Under the pieces are notes generated by a model. It made no database searches and was not told the origin of the DNA. It saw only the letters and a program-made list of their open reading frames with translations. The translations under genes were made by a program, and so were the position numbers. 64,000 bases of DNA, taken from Anaerotignum sp. MSJ-24 (GTDB taxonomy: Bacteria > Bacillota > Clostridia > Lachnospirales > Anaerotignaceae). The stretch covers positions 124,001 through 188,000 of the forward strand of contig NZ_JAHLPX010000007.1 in the NCBI RefSeq assembly GCF_018918145.1. Reading direction: 5' to 3'. Positions 1 to 9,540 of this stretch are shown piece by piece; the stretch's first letter is position 1, and each line of letters starts with the position of its first letter.

Positions 1-2049
1 AACAGTGATTTCTTAAAGGACACAGTAGGTGTTAAAGCTGTTGAAGTTATGAGCGACACAAAGGCTAAGATTACTCTTGATACAAAAGTATTTAACGGTA
101 ATGTAGAAAAAATAAATGCTTGTGTACTTCCTATGATAGTTAAGGCTGGCGAAGTTGGCGATGTAGTTGTTACATTCACAAGCAACGTAACAGCATTCAA
201 GAAGGCTTCAGAAGTAATCGCAAACGTACAGACAGGTAAGGTTGCAATCGAAACAGACGGCGTTAAGACTTATGTTGAAGATGAAACAGATGACGATAAG
301 GAACTTAAGGAAATTACAATTAAGGAACTTACACCCGACGTACTTGAGGGCGGTAAAATCAAACTTAAACTCAGCGGAAACTGGAAATTCACATATGAAG
401 ATGAAGATGGATACGGAGCTGACCCTGTAGTTAAGGCCCTCAATGAAGATGTTACAGGAAAAATTAATACATACGAATCAGACGAAGATGAAATGGTAAT
501 TGATTTTATCGGAAGATATGAAGATAATATGCTTACAGATATAACAATTTCTAACGTTTTTGTTCAGCCTACAAAGAAATGCAAAGCCGGAGATGTTGCT
601 ACAATCACAGTTTCATCAATGGCTTCACCTAAGGAATTCTCAAACGTTAAGCTTGAGGTTGCTAAGATGGTTAAGGAAGCTGTAACATATTCAGTTGAAG
701 ATAAAGATCTTCCTGTAATCTGGTCAGGTGCTTACAACGATGATGAGAACACACTTAAGGTATCAGTTGAAGAAAATACAGGCGATATTCTTAACACATC
801 AAGAAAAGCTACATTCACATTCCCCGAAGGAATTGAAGTAGTTGATATTGCAAATGTTGCAGACTTAAAGGTAAACAAAACTGGTGAAGATGCATTCAAA
901 TATAAAATTGACCAGAATGTCGTTACAATCTGGAACTATGCTAAACCCGGTGAGGAATCATCAGCTAAGACAGATCTTGGTATTAAATTCATTCTTAATG
1001 CAGCACCTACATTCTCAGGTGATGTAAACGTTACACTCGGCGGAGAGTTTGATGACGTAACACTTAAGGTTGCAACAGTTAAAGCTCCTTATACAGTATC
1101 AGCTAAGACAAGCGAAGTACTTATCGACTACAGATATGTACCTGTAAACGATATCGTTATTACAGAGGCTGAAGAAGGCATACTTAAAGAAGACGATGTA
1201 GTTGCACTCAAAGTAGAAAAGATGGACTTCGAAGATGCTGGTAAAGTAGAAGTTACAGAAGGTGATATTGATGTTGATGTTGAAGTCAATGATGAAAGAA
1301 AAATTTTCGATAACGGAAACGCAGCTATCCTTACAGTAACTGTTAAAGATGAATCAACAGAGGCTTCAACAATCGTTATCAGCGGTCTTGAACTTTACCT
1401 TGACAGAACTCTCCCTGTAGGTGGATATGCACTTGAAAATGTTTCAGGTAAATTAACAGCGCATGATAATTATGATGATTATGAATATGTACTTCCTATA
1501 AATATTCTTTGGGAAAACTCAACTTTAGATAAAGAACTTTATGATGCTGCAACAGGCGACCTTTATCATGGAGAACAGATTCCTCTTGGTTTCTTCAAGT
1601 ACAAAGCAGTAACAGTAAACGACAGCTATGTTGACGTTATCACATCAGCTCGTGACCAGGATGACTCTACAACAAACAAGAAGATCATCATCACAGTTGG
1701 CGCTTCAACAATGGCAGTAGGTACAGAAACAGTTAACCTTGACGCTCCTGCATACATCAACAGCGAAAACTACACAATGCTTCCCGTAAGAGCAATCTCA
1801 GAAGCATTTGGTGCAACAGTTAACTGGGATGCAGCATCAAGAACAGTAACAGTACTCAGCGGACAGAGAATCATTTCTATGACAATCGGTTCAAGAACAA
1901 TGTACATCAACGGTACACCTGTTGCTATGAACACAACAGCAGCTATCGTAAACGACAGAACATTTATCCCTGTAAGAGATCTTGCTAACTCACTTGGTAT
2001 CAGTGCAATCAACTGGACAGAAGCTTCTGGTACAGTTACACTTAACTAA
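1..2049 (+). CDS. Surface protein with C-terminal copper-amine-oxidase-like stalk domain (5' partial)
   Basis: The reading frame is open from base 1, with no stop before the first ATG at 49, so the gene most likely starts outside the window; 682 residues are visible. The body is an acidic, beta-rich, Asp/Glu/Lys/Thr/Val-heavy chain without Cys-rich or catalytic motifs, consistent with stacked Ig-like segments. The last ~110 residues carry the paired copper amine oxidase N-terminal-like (stalk) repeat, with the LPVRAISEAFGA and IPVRDLANSLG motifs. In Clostridia such domains end exported cell-surface proteins; the signal peptide would lie upstream of the window. Codon use is strongly restricted (ACA Thr, CTT Leu, AAG Lys, GTA/GTT Val) compared with the following genes, suggesting very high expression. 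It ends at its own terminator. The specific function is unknown. Confidence 0.8.
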   Translation, partial: NSDFLKDTVGVKAVEVMSDTKAKITLDTKVFNGNVEKINACVLPMIVKAGEVGDVVVTFTSNVTAFKKASEVIANVQTGKVAIETDGVKTYVEDETDDDKELKEITIKELTPDVLEGGKIKLKLSGNWKFTYEDEDGYGADPVVKALNEDVTGKINTYESDEDEMVIDFIGRYEDNMLTDITISNVFVQPTKKCKAGDVATITVSSMASPKEFSNVKLEVAKMVKEAVTYSVEDKDLPVIWSGAYNDDENTLKVSVEENTGDILNTSRKATFTFPEGIEVVDIANVADLKVNKTGEDAFKYKIDQNVVTIWNYAKPGEESSAKTDLGIKFILNAAPTFSGDVNVTLGGEFDDVTLKVATVKAPYTVSAKTSEVLIDYRYVPVNDIVITEAEEGILKEDDVVALKVEKMDFEDAGKVEVTEGDIDVDVEVNDERKIFDNGNAAILTVTVKDESTEASTIVISGLELYLDRTLPVGGYALENVSGKLTAHDNYDDYEYVLPINILWENSTLDKELYDAATGDLYHGEQIPLGFFKYKAVTVNDSYVDVITSARDQDDSTTNKKIIITVGASTMAVGTETVNLDAPAYINSENYTMLPVRAISEAFGATVNWDAASRTVTVLSGQRIISMTIGSRTMYINGTPVAMNTTAAIVNDRTFIPVRDLANSLGISAINWTEASGTVTLN

Positions 2050-2111
2050 TCGTTCTGTACAAATTAATTTAAGGTAATTAAAATTAAAGCCAATTTTAAT
2101 TATATGGGACC

Positions 2112-2144
2112 GAGGTCTCCGGGAAACCGGAGGCCTCATTTTTT
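2112..2144 (+). terminator. Rho-independent terminator of the surface-protein gene
   Basis: An 11-bp GC-rich stem (GAGGTCTCCGG / CCGGAGGCCTC, one G-T wobble) with a GAAA tetraloop is followed by six T. It lies 62 bases after the stop of the stalk-domain gene. Confidence 0.9.
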
Positions 2145-2155
2145 GCAAATTTTAA

Positions 2156-2169
2156 AGAACAAATATTCG
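2156..2169 (-). promoter_or_regulatory. Candidate LexA (SOS) box upstream of uvrB
   Basis: The minus strand reads CGAATATTTGTTCT, matching the Firmicutes LexA consensus CGAAC-N4-GTTCG at 8 of 10 arm positions. It lies about 30 bp upstream of the uvrB -10 hexamer. uvrBA is a classic LexA target in Gram-positive bacteria, which supports the call, but the two terminal mismatches keep it tentative. Confidence 0.35.
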
Positions 2170-2197
2170 TGTTCGCCTATTTTTTTTAAAACATATG

Positions 2198-2206
2198 TGG
2201 TATAAT
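2198..2206 (+). promoter_or_regulatory. Extended -10 promoter of uvrBA
   Basis: TGG-TATAAT forms an extended -10 element (TGn plus a perfect hexamer) 56 bp before the uvrB start. No good -35 is visible 17 bp upstream, as expected for extended -10 promoters. Confidence 0.6.
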
Positions 2207-2261
2207 CCTTTATGACTTTTGGAAATAAATAAGCTTTGAGAGTTATTTGGAGGTGAAAACC

Positions 2262-4244
2262 TTGGAATTTAAGATACATTCTAAATATAAACCGACCGGC
2301 GACCAGCCGGAGGCAATAAAACAGCTTGCGGAAGGCTTTAAAAACGGAAATAAGTTTGAAACGCTGCTTGGTGTAACCGGCAGTGGAAAGACCTTTACAA
2401 TGGCAAATATTATACAGGAGCTGCAAAAGCCGACGCTTGTAATTGCCCATAACAAAACTCTTGCGGCACAGCTATATAACGAGTTTAAGGAATTCTTTCC
2501 CGAAAATGCCGTTGAGTATTTTGTCAGCTATTATGACTATTACCAGCCGGAGGCCTATGTTCCCAGTACTGATACTTATATCGAAAAGGATTCATCTATA
2601 AATAATGAAATTGATAAGCTTAGACATTCCGCAACATCGGCGTTGTTTGAACGTAATGATGTGCTTGTTGTTGCCAGTGTTTCGTGTATATATGGCTTGG
2701 GCGATCCCGAGGAATATAAGAGCATGTCGCTTTCCTTGCGTGTAGGTATGGAAAAAGACCGTGATGAGGTGCTTAAAAGACTTGTCGAATTGCAATATAA
2801 CCGCAACGAAATTGATTTTGAACGAAGCACCTTCCGTGTAAGGGGCGATGTGGTCGAAATATTCCCTGCTGCAAATAGTGAAAGTGCCATAAGAGTTGAA
2901 TTTTTCGGCGATGAAATAGATAAAATATCGGAAATAGATGTTGTAACCGGAAATGTGATAGGCACAAGAGAACACGTTGTTATTTTCCCGGCATCACATT
3001 ATGTAACGTCTAAGGAAAAAATGAATATAGCCCTTGTCAATATCGAAAAAGAGCTTGAAGAACGCCTTGCCGAGCTTAAGCGAGAGGATAAGCTGCTTGA
3101 GGCACAGCGTCTTGAACAGAGAACAAGATATGACATAGAAATGCTTTCTGAAATGGGTTTTTGCAGTGGAATTGAAAACTATTCAAGGCACCTTGCTTTG
3201 AGAGAACCGGGAAGTGCTCCCGGCACACTGATTGATTTCTTTCCGAAGGATTTCCTTATTATAGCCGATGAGTCCCATGTTTCCGTTCCACAGATAAGAG
3301 GAATGTACGAAGGCGATAAATCAAGAAAAACAACTCTTGTGGAATATGGCTTCCGTCTGCCGTCGGCATTGGATAACAGACCGCTTAAGTTCAACGAGTT
3401 TGAATCAAAAATAAATCAGATGCTTTTCGTTTCGGCAACACCGTCTAAATATGAAAGTGAGCATTCACAGCTTACTGTTGAACAGGTGATAAGACCGACA
3501 GGTCTGCTTGATCCGGAAATAACGGTTAAACCTGTTGAAGGACAGATAGATGACCTTATAAGTGAGGTCAATAAAACCGTTAAGGACGGCTTTAAGGTTC
3601 TTGTTACAACGCTTACCAAAAGAATGGCGGAAAGACTTACCGATTATATGAAGGAAATGGGTATTCGTGTAAGGTATCTCCATTCGGATATAGATACTCT
3701 TGAGCGACTGGAAATAATCCGTGATTTACGAATGAATGTATTTGATGTGCTTGTCGGAATCAACCTTTTGCGAGAAGGCCTTGATATACCGGAGGTTGCA
3801 CTTGTTGCCATTCTCGATGCGGATAAGGAAGGCTTTCTCCGTTCGGAAACGAGCCTTGTGCAGACAATAGGCCGTGCGGCAAGAAATTCCGAAGGCAGAG
3901 TAATAATGTATGCTGATGTAATAACCGAGTCTATGGACAGAGCTATAAAAGAAACCAACAGACGTCGTGAAATACAGATGAAATATAATTATGAGCATGG
4001 AATAACTCCGCAGACAATACAGAAAAAGGTTTTTGACATAATACAGGCAACAAAGGCTGTTGATGAAAAGCCTAAAAAAGGATTGGATATGGATTATGAA
4101 TCCATGGATATAAAAGCCTTAAGAAAAGAGGCGGCTAAAATTGAAAAGGATATGAAAAAAGCCGCCGCCGATCTTCAGTTTGAAAAGGCCGCCGAGCTTA
4201 GGGATAAGCTCCTTGAAATAAGAAAGTATATGAATGGTGAATAA
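2262..4244 (+). CDS. uvrB: Excinuclease ABC subunit B
   Basis: UvrB is the helicase-like damage-verification subunit of nucleotide excision repair; it is loaded by UvrA and then recruits UvrC. The 660-residue product has the family's usual length and architecture: N-terminal GDQPEAI, Walker A GVTGSGKT (about residues 37-44), the beta-hairpin segment [12 protein letters not shown] near residue 95, helicase motifs including VSATP and the QTIGRAARN motif VI, and a C-terminal UVR helical hairpin (about 620-655) for UvrA/UvrC contact. I chose the TTG start at 2262 because GGAGGTG at 2249-2255 sits 6 bases upstream; the in-frame TTG at 2247 overlaps that ribosome-binding site. The gene is followed 2 bases later by uvrA, so the two form an operon. 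Confidence 0.97.
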   Translation: MEFKIHSKYKPTGDQPEAIKQLAEGFKNGNKFETLLGVTGSGKTFTMANIIQELQKPTLVIAHNKTLAAQLYNEFKEFFPENAVEYFVSYYDYYQPEAYVPSTDTYIEKDSSINNEIDKLRHSATSALFERNDVLVVASVSCIYGLGDPEEYKSMSLSLRVGMEKDRDEVLKRLVELQYNRNEIDFERSTFRVRGDVVEIFPAANSESAIRVEFFGDEIDKISEIDVVTGNVIGTREHVVIFPASHYVTSKEKMNIALVNIEKELEERLAELKREDKLLEAQRLEQRTRYDIEMLSEMGFCSGIENYSRHLALREPGSAPGTLIDFFPKDFLIIADESHVSVPQIRGMYEGDKSRKTTLVEYGFRLPSALDNRPLKFNEFESKINQMLFVSATPSKYESEHSQLTVEQVIRPTGLLDPEITVKPVEGQIDDLISEVNKTVKDGFKVLVTTLTKRMAERLTDYMKEMGIRVRYLHSDIDTLERLEIIRDLRMNVFDVLVGINLLREGLDIPEVALVAILDADKEGFLRSETSLVQTIGRAARNSEGRVIMYADVITESMDRAIKETNRRREIQMKYNYEHGITPQTIQKKVFDIIQATKAVDEKPKKGLDMDYESMDIKALRKEAAKIEKDMKKAAADLQFEKAAELRDKLLEIRKYMNGE

Positions 4245-4246
4245 GA

Positions 4247-7072
4247 ATGACTAAAAATGTAATAGAAATCAAAGGTGCACGTTCGCATAATCTTAAGAAC
4301 GTAGACCTTGTTATACCGAGAGATAAATTTGTTGTGTTTACCGGTGTGTCCGGTTCGGGAAAAAGCTCGCTTGCCTTTGATACAATATATGCGGAAGGCC
4401 AGAGAAGATATGTCGAATCGCTGTCATCATATGCAAGACAGTTTTTGGGACAGATGGACAAGCCTGATGTGGACTATATCGGCGGACTTTCTCCGGCAAT
4501 AAGCATAGATCAGAAAACAACCAGTAACAATCCTCGTTCTACGGTCGGAACAGTTACGGAAATATATGATTATTTCCGACTTCTGTTTGCAAGAGTAGGT
4601 GTGCCGCACTGCCCTAAATGCGGACGTGAAATAACCAAGCAGACAATAGACCAGATAGTAGACAGAATAATGCTTATACCTGCCGACAGCAGAATACAGA
4701 TACTTGCACCTATCGTAAGAGGGAGAAAGGGCGAGCATGTCAAACTGCTTGAGGACGCAAAGAAAAACGGCTATGTGCGTGTGAGAATTGACGGCGAGGT
4801 ATACGACCTTTCGGAAGAGATAAAGCTTGATAAAAATAAAAAGCATACAATAGAAATAGTTATCGACAGACTGAAAATAAAGGACGGAATACAGCAAAGA
4901 CTTACCGATTCGGTGGAAACGGCGTCGGCACTTTCCGGCGGAATAATTGTTGTTGATGTTATCGGCGGAGAAAGCATTACGTTTAGTGAGAGCTTTTCAT
5001 GTCCCGATTGCGGAATAAATATACCGGAAATTGAGCCGAGATCATTCTCCTTTAATAATCCCAACGGAGCATGTCCGGAATGTACAGGTCTTGGAATGAT
5101 GATGAAATTTTCGCCGGAGCTTATTGTTCCTAATCCGTCATTGAGCATTGCAAAGGGTGCAATAACAGCACCGGGATTTAATTCCATCAATTCAAAAGGC
5201 AGTATGAGTGCGGAGCTTTTTGGCGCACTTGCGAAAAAATATGATTTCAGCCTTGATACCCCATTTGAAGAACTTCCGGATAAAATAAAAGACATAATTT
5301 TTTACGGTACTAAGGGTGAAAAGGTAAAAATTGAATATATGAGTGCCAAAGGCATGAGCTTTTATGAATATAATTTTGACGGTGTTATCGGAAATCTCCA
5401 AAGAAGATATAATGAAACATCTGAAACAATGCGTTATGAATATGAGCAGTATATGACACAGGTTCAATGCCCTTTATGCCACGGAAAACGACTTAAGCCG
5501 GAAATACTTGCCGTAACAATCGGCGGAAAAAGCATATCCGATGTTACTGAGCTGAGTATTACCGAAATAGATAAATTTTTTAAATCGCTTAAGTTTACCG
5601 AAAAGGAAAGCTTTATAGCCGATAGAATACTTAAGGAAATCAATTCAAGAATAGGCTTCCTTATTGATGTAGGTCTTAATTATCTTACGTTGAGCCGTTC
5701 GGCAGGAACGCTTTCCGGCGGTGAGGCACAGAGAATAAGGCTTGCAACACAGATAGGTTCTGGACTTATGGGTGTTGTTTATATACTTGATGAGCCGAGC
5801 ATAGGTCTGCACCAGAGAGATAACGATAAGCTTATTGCAACACTTAAAAATCTCCGTGATCTCGGAAATTCGCTTATCGTTGTTGAGCATGACGAGGACA
5901 CAATGTATGCGGCTGATTATATAGTCGATATTGGTCCCGGTGCAGGAAGCAACGGCGGTGAGGTTGTCTGTGCCGGAAGTGTGGATGATATTAAAAACTG
6001 TGAAAGAAGTGTAACAGGAGCATATCTCAGCGGCAGAAAGAAAATAGAAGTGCCTGAGGAAAGAAGAAAGTCCGATAAATATATAACTGTAATAGGTGCG
6101 GAGGAAAACAACCTTAAGGGCATTGATGTTAAAATACCTGTCGGAATATTTACCTGTGTAACCGGTGTATCCGGTTCGGGAAAAAGCTCTCTTGTAAATG
6201 AGATACTTTATAAACGACTTGCAAGAGATCTTAACTATGCAAAATGCTATGCCGGAAAGCATAAGGACTTGCTTGGAGAGGAAAATCTCGATAAGGTAAT
6301 AAATATCGACCAGTCACCCATAGGAAGAACACCTCGTTCAAATCCGGCAACATACACAGGTCTTTTTGACATGATAAGGGATTTGTTTGCACAGACAAAT
6401 GAGGCAAAAATGCGGGGATATTCCAAAGGCCGTTTCAGCTTTAATATAAAAGGCGGAAGATGCGAGGCCTGCAACGGTGACGGTATAGTCAAAATAGAAA
6501 TGAATTTCCTTCCGGACGTATATGTTCCCTGTGAGGTATGCGGAGGAAAGAGATATAACAGAGAAACACTTGAGGTAAAATACAAAGGAAAAACAATATC
6601 CGATGTGCTTGATATGACGGTCGAAGAGGCTCTTGAATTCTTTGACAGTATACCGAAAATAAAGGCTAAGCTCCAGACGCTTAATGACGTCGGTCTTTCC
6701 TATGTACAGCTCGGACAGCCTTCCACAACGCTTTCCGGCGGTGAGGCACAGAGAGTTAAGCTTGCGACCGAATTGAGCAGAAAAAGCACAGGAAGAACGA
6801 TGTATATACTCGATGAGCCTACAACAGGTCTTCATATGGCAGATGTACACAGACTCATTGATATACTTCAAAGACTTGCCGAAAACGGAAACACCGTTGT
6901 TGTAATCGAGCATAATCTCGATGTTATAAAGACAGCGGATTATATAATCGACCTCGGACCAGAAGGCGGCGACGGAGGTGGCACAATAGTTGCGGAAGGA
7001 ACTCCGGAGGAAATCGTTAAGTGCGAAAAATCATATACCGGTAAATATCTTAAAAAATATCTTGAAAACTAA
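4247..7072 (+). CDS. uvrA: Excinuclease ABC subunit A
   Basis: UvrA is the damage-sensing ATPase of nucleotide excision repair; it scans DNA as a dimer and hands the lesion to UvrB. The 941-residue protein has two ABC ATPase modules: Walker [10 protein letters not shown] near residues 33-42 and again near 640, and the signature LSGGEAQR in both halves. Zinc-binding cysteine pairs are visible: CPKC near residue 120, CPDC with CPEC about 20 residues later near 250, and CEAC/CEVC in the C-terminal half. Length is typical. It starts 2 bases after uvrB with only a weak GGTGA ribosome-binding site inside the uvrB end, suggesting translational coupling. Confidence 0.97.
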   Translation: MTKNVIEIKGARSHNLKNVDLVIPRDKFVVFTGVSGSGKSSLAFDTIYAEGQRRYVESLSSYARQFLGQMDKPDVDYIGGLSPAISIDQKTTSNNPRSTVGTVTEIYDYFRLLFARVGVPHCPKCGREITKQTIDQIVDRIMLIPADSRIQILAPIVRGRKGEHVKLLEDAKKNGYVRVRIDGEVYDLSEEIKLDKNKKHTIEIVIDRLKIKDGIQQRLTDSVETASALSGGIIVVDVIGGESITFSESFSCPDCGINIPEIEPRSFSFNNPNGACPECTGLGMMMKFSPELIVPNPSLSIAKGAITAPGFNSINSKGSMSAELFGALAKKYDFSLDTPFEELPDKIKDIIFYGTKGEKVKIEYMSAKGMSFYEYNFDGVIGNLQRRYNETSETMRYEYEQYMTQVQCPLCHGKRLKPEILAVTIGGKSISDVTELSITEIDKFFKSLKFTEKESFIADRILKEINSRIGFLIDVGLNYLTLSRSAGTLSGGEAQRIRLATQIGSGLMGVVYILDEPSIGLHQRDNDKLIATLKNLRDLGNSLIVVEHDEDTMYAADYIVDIGPGAGSNGGEVVCAGSVDDIKNCERSVTGAYLSGRKKIEVPEERRKSDKYITVIGAEENNLKGIDVKIPVGIFTCVTGVSGSGKSSLVNEILYKRLARDLNYAKCYAGKHKDLLGEENLDKVINIDQSPIGRTPRSNPATYTGLFDMIRDLFAQTNEAKMRGYSKGRFSFNIKGGRCEACNGDGIVKIEMNFLPDVYVPCEVCGGKRYNRETLEVKYKGKTISDVLDMTVEEALEFFDSIPKIKAKLQTLNDVGLSYVQLGQPSTTLSGGEAQRVKLATELSRKSTGRTMYILDEPTTGLHMADVHRLIDILQRLAENGNTVVVIEHNLDVIKTADYIIDLGPEGGDGGGTIVAEGTPEEIVKCEKSYTGKYLKKYLEN

Positions 7073-7096
7073 ATCACTATGACGGGAGATGAAAAT

Positions 7097-7801
7097 ATGA
7101 GTTTCGGAAGCAGACTTAGAGATGCGAGAATATCAAGAGGAATGACACAGCAGAAATTTGCCGATAAGCTGGAAATAAGCATAAACAGTGTTGCAAATTA
7201 TGAGCGCGGAATAAGCTTTCCAAAGTCAGACTGTCTTTATAAAATATTTTCATCTCTCGGCTATAATCCCGATTACTTTTTTCAGGACGAAATAGAGGAT
7301 AAAGGCTCTTTCTGGTTTGAAGAAAGCGGTATTCTTGAAATTTACAGACATCTCAATGAGGATAACAGAAGATATATAAGAACCGTTTTAAAGCATGAAG
7401 AGGACAGAAATGTAGATATAAGCAATTACAGCGGAGTAAAAACCTGTATCAGGCTTGACGTTTCGGAAAGCTCAATGGGCAAGCTTGTGAGCTGTGATAA
7501 ATGGGAAAGGTTCAATGCACCGAATATGCCGGACAATGCTGATTTTATGTTCAGAGTCTATGGCGACTGCTTAAGACCGGAAATCAATAACGGAGATTAT
7601 ATTTTTATTCGTTATGCACCGGATATACCCAATGGAAAATGGGGAATGTTCAATGTTTCCGGTTATTCTGTTATAGCAAGAAGGCTTGGTAACAGAATTA
7701 TTGCCGTTGACGGAAAAGGCTTTGAGCTTTCGGACAGAAATAAAAAAGTAAGTCCTTATGGCAGAATTACGGCAATATATAAAATAAGGAAAAACAGATG
7801 A
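7097..7801 (+). CDS. XRE-family regulator with S24-like C-terminal domain lacking catalytic residues
   Basis: This 234-residue protein has an N-terminal XRE/Cro-CI helix-turn-helix (about residues 5-60; RGMTQQKFADKLEI then SVANYERG) and a C-terminal S24/LexA-like fold (about 115-230). The usual catalytic Ser motif GDSM is GDCL here (Cys158), and the usual catalytic Lys in a V-K-R-L context is replaced (IARRL, 193-197). It therefore probably keeps the dimerisation fold but cannot self-cleave by the LexA mechanism. The ATG at 7097 is preferred over 7079 because GGGAGA lies 7 bases before it. It lies 24 bp after uvrA, so it is likely co-transcribed with uvrBA and could regulate them; that role is inference. 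A bidirectional terminator follows. Confidence 0.85.
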   Translation: MSFGSRLRDARISRGMTQQKFADKLEISINSVANYERGISFPKSDCLYKIFSSLGYNPDYFFQDEIEDKGSFWFEESGILEIYRHLNEDNRRYIRTVLKHEEDRNVDISNYSGVKTCIRLDVSESSMGKLVSCDKWERFNAPNMPDNADFMFRVYGDCLRPEINNGDYIFIRYAPDIPNGKWGMFNVSGYSVIARRLGNRIIAVDGKGFELSDRNKKVSPYGRITAIYKIRKNR

Positions 7802-7802
7802 T

Positions 7803-7830
7803 AAAGCTGCGGTTGGTTGCCGCAGCTTTT
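7803..7830. terminator. Bidirectional terminator between the XRE/S24 gene and the amidase gene
   Basis: A perfect 10-bp stem AAAGCTGCGG / CCGCAGCTTT with loop TTGGTTG has T-runs on both strands, serving the converging genes that end at 7801 (+) and 7835 (-). Confidence 0.85.
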
Positions 7831-7834
7831 AAAA

Positions 7835-8575
7835 TTATATTATTTCAATATAATTTGATAGAGCATATCCCAAAATATCGCCGTAATTGACCGTATACCA
7901 ATCCTCATACTGTCCGACAACATTCACTTCCGCTCCTTTCGGTATCGAACCGATTATTTCCGAATCAAAGGAAGGATAAGAACGGATATTGAGCGGAGTG
8001 CTTTCGGTTATGACATAGCCGGTCCGGACTCCTTGGGCAGGTATAAACGGAATACCGAAAAACTGCGTGAGCGACTTGACTATATTTACTGCAATTTCAT
8101 CAAGATTATTTTTTAGCCATGCCTCGTCCTCATAATTGTCGTGATAGGCAACCTCGATAAGAACGGAAGGAGCTTTTGTTCTTCGAACCTCGCCTATTGA
8201 TGTTGTCGGAAGAGCGTTTACAAGCTCCGGATATGGATAAATGGTTCGGAAATTCGCCGCTATGGTTTCTGCGGCTTCTTTTCCTCTTATGCTTCTCGGA
8301 TAATAGTATACATCTGTACCCATTAGTCTTCCGGCAAGATATTCCGGAGCGGCATTGGAATGAAGAGCAAGATGCAGGTCGTAATTTCCCATATTTGACT
8401 GTATTATTGAGCTTGCAGCAGTCATTTCGGGAGTATTTCTTACAAAGCGGATTCCGCTGGATATAAGATAAGGCTCCATTTTGTCGGCAAGCAGATTCAT
8501 ATATTCTTCTTCCGTTCCTCCGGTTACATATTTGTTATATTCCTGTGTAGACGGACTGAGATATATAATTGGCAT
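7835..8575 (-). CDS. N-acetylmuramoyl-L-alanine amidase (Amidase_3-like) with SH3 domain
   Basis: The 246-residue protein resembles zinc-dependent peptidoglycan amidases that cut the MurNAc-L-Ala bond. An Amidase_3-like domain (about residues 3-180) has a Glu cluster at GGTEEEY (22-24), His72 in LALHSNAAP and the catalytic Glu141 in VLIEVAYHDN. The first zinc-ligand His of the usual GHGG motif is absent: the segment reads LSPSTQ. The C-terminus (about 185-246) is a bacterial SH3 domain (TPLNIRSYPS ... GAEVNVVG), a wall-binding module. No signal peptide is visible, so it may be released by lysis or act inside the sporangium. GGAG lies 6 bases before the ATG at 8575. Monocistronic and convergent with the uvrBA operon. 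Confidence 0.8.
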   Translation of the reverse strand: MPIIYLSPSTQEYNKYVTGGTEEEYMNLLADKMEPYLISSGIRFVRNTPEMTAASSIIQSNMGNYDLHLALHSNAAPEYLAGRLMGTDVYYYPRSIRGKEAAETIAANFRTIYPYPELVNALPTTSIGEVRRTKAPSVLIEVAYHDNYEDEAWLKNNLDEIAVNIVKSLTQFFGIPFIPAQGVRTGYVITESTPLNIRSYPSFDSEIIGSIPKGAEVNVVGQYEDWYTVNYGDILGYALSNYIEII

Positions 8576-8692
8576 GTTTTTCTCCGAATAAATAATGTTT
8601 TATATATGTATATTCGGTCATCAAATTTTTATGGACTTTAATTATATTAAATTATATAATTAAATTGGTATGTGTAAAAAGGAGAAGTAATT

Positions 8693-9514
8693 ATGATTGC
8701 AGATGATATTAGAAACAGAAAGAATATGTCCATTGTCGAGGCGCTTGCATATGGATTCAGGCTGTTTAAGGAAAATTTTGTTCAGCTTATGTTTATAATG
8801 TTTGTAATATATTTTCCGTTAAGCCTTTTGTCAGGCTATATTTCGGTTGTGCTTACAAACATAGAAAACGGAATTGATATTAACGCAATACTTTCAAGTA
8901 CGGATACTTTGTTCAGCTTTATTAATTCGACACAGTATAAGAATTTTGCGGTTTATAATATGCTTAATGTTATGATAGACCTGTTTTTAGCTCCCTTCGG
9001 AGCAATGGCGGTTATTTCGCTTGTGAACGATTATTGTGAAGGCAGAAATACAGGCTATAAAGAGGCGCTTTCAACAGCGTTTTCGAGAGGCCCGAGATTT
9101 ATTCTGATGAGAATTGTTTATACCGCTGCTGTCGGAGTGCTGTATATTCTTGGAATTATTCCCGGCGTTATATTGTCGGTTTTCTGGGCGTTCAATCTTG
9201 AGGCACTTGTACTTGATGACATAAAGGGAATTAAACCGCTCGGATTCAGCCGTTCGATAGTTACGGGAAGATGGTTCAGAACATTCGGTTTTCTTATAGT
9301 GTGCAGACTTATGAATTACGGTTTAAGCTATATTGTAAGCTTTTTCTTTATGTGGGGTTCCGGAACTTATATTGCGGAAGTGCTTTTCAAAGTGGTGCTT
9401 GCTGTATTAAATATGATATTTATTGCCGCAGAAACGGTGATTTATATAAACTTTAAGGCTAATCCGGCCGAAAGAAATAAAGATAAATACAAAAGAATAT
9501 CAGCAGACAAATAA
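8693..9514 (+). CDS. Polytopic membrane protein, GPDPase-membrane-domain-like
   Basis: A 273-residue integral membrane protein. Hydrophobic segments are visible near residues 30-52, 95-115, 145-172, 205-225 and 235-255. The layout (amphipathic start [17 protein letters not shown], then two broad helical bundles with a conserved [13 protein letters not shown] loop followed by [15 protein letters not shown]) resembles the glycerophosphodiesterase-type membrane domain/DUF7847 group, whose function is mostly unknown. The start is supported by AAGGAGAA 6 bases upstream. The fbp gene follows after 26 bp, so the two may be co-transcribed, but no functional link is evident. Confidence 0.7.
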   Translation: MIADDIRNRKNMSIVEALAYGFRLFKENFVQLMFIMFVIYFPLSLLSGYISVVLTNIENGIDINAILSSTDTLFSFINSTQYKNFAVYNMLNVMIDLFLAPFGAMAVISLVNDYCEGRNTGYKEALSTAFSRGPRFILMRIVYTAAVGVLYILGIIPGVILSVFWAFNLEALVLDDIKGIKPLGFSRSIVTGRWFRTFGFLIVCRLMNYGLSYIVSFFFMWGSGTYIAEVLFKVVLAVLNMIFIAAETVIYINFKANPAERNKDKYKRISADK

Positions 9515-9540
9515 CAATCATTACAGGGGGAGATTTTGGA

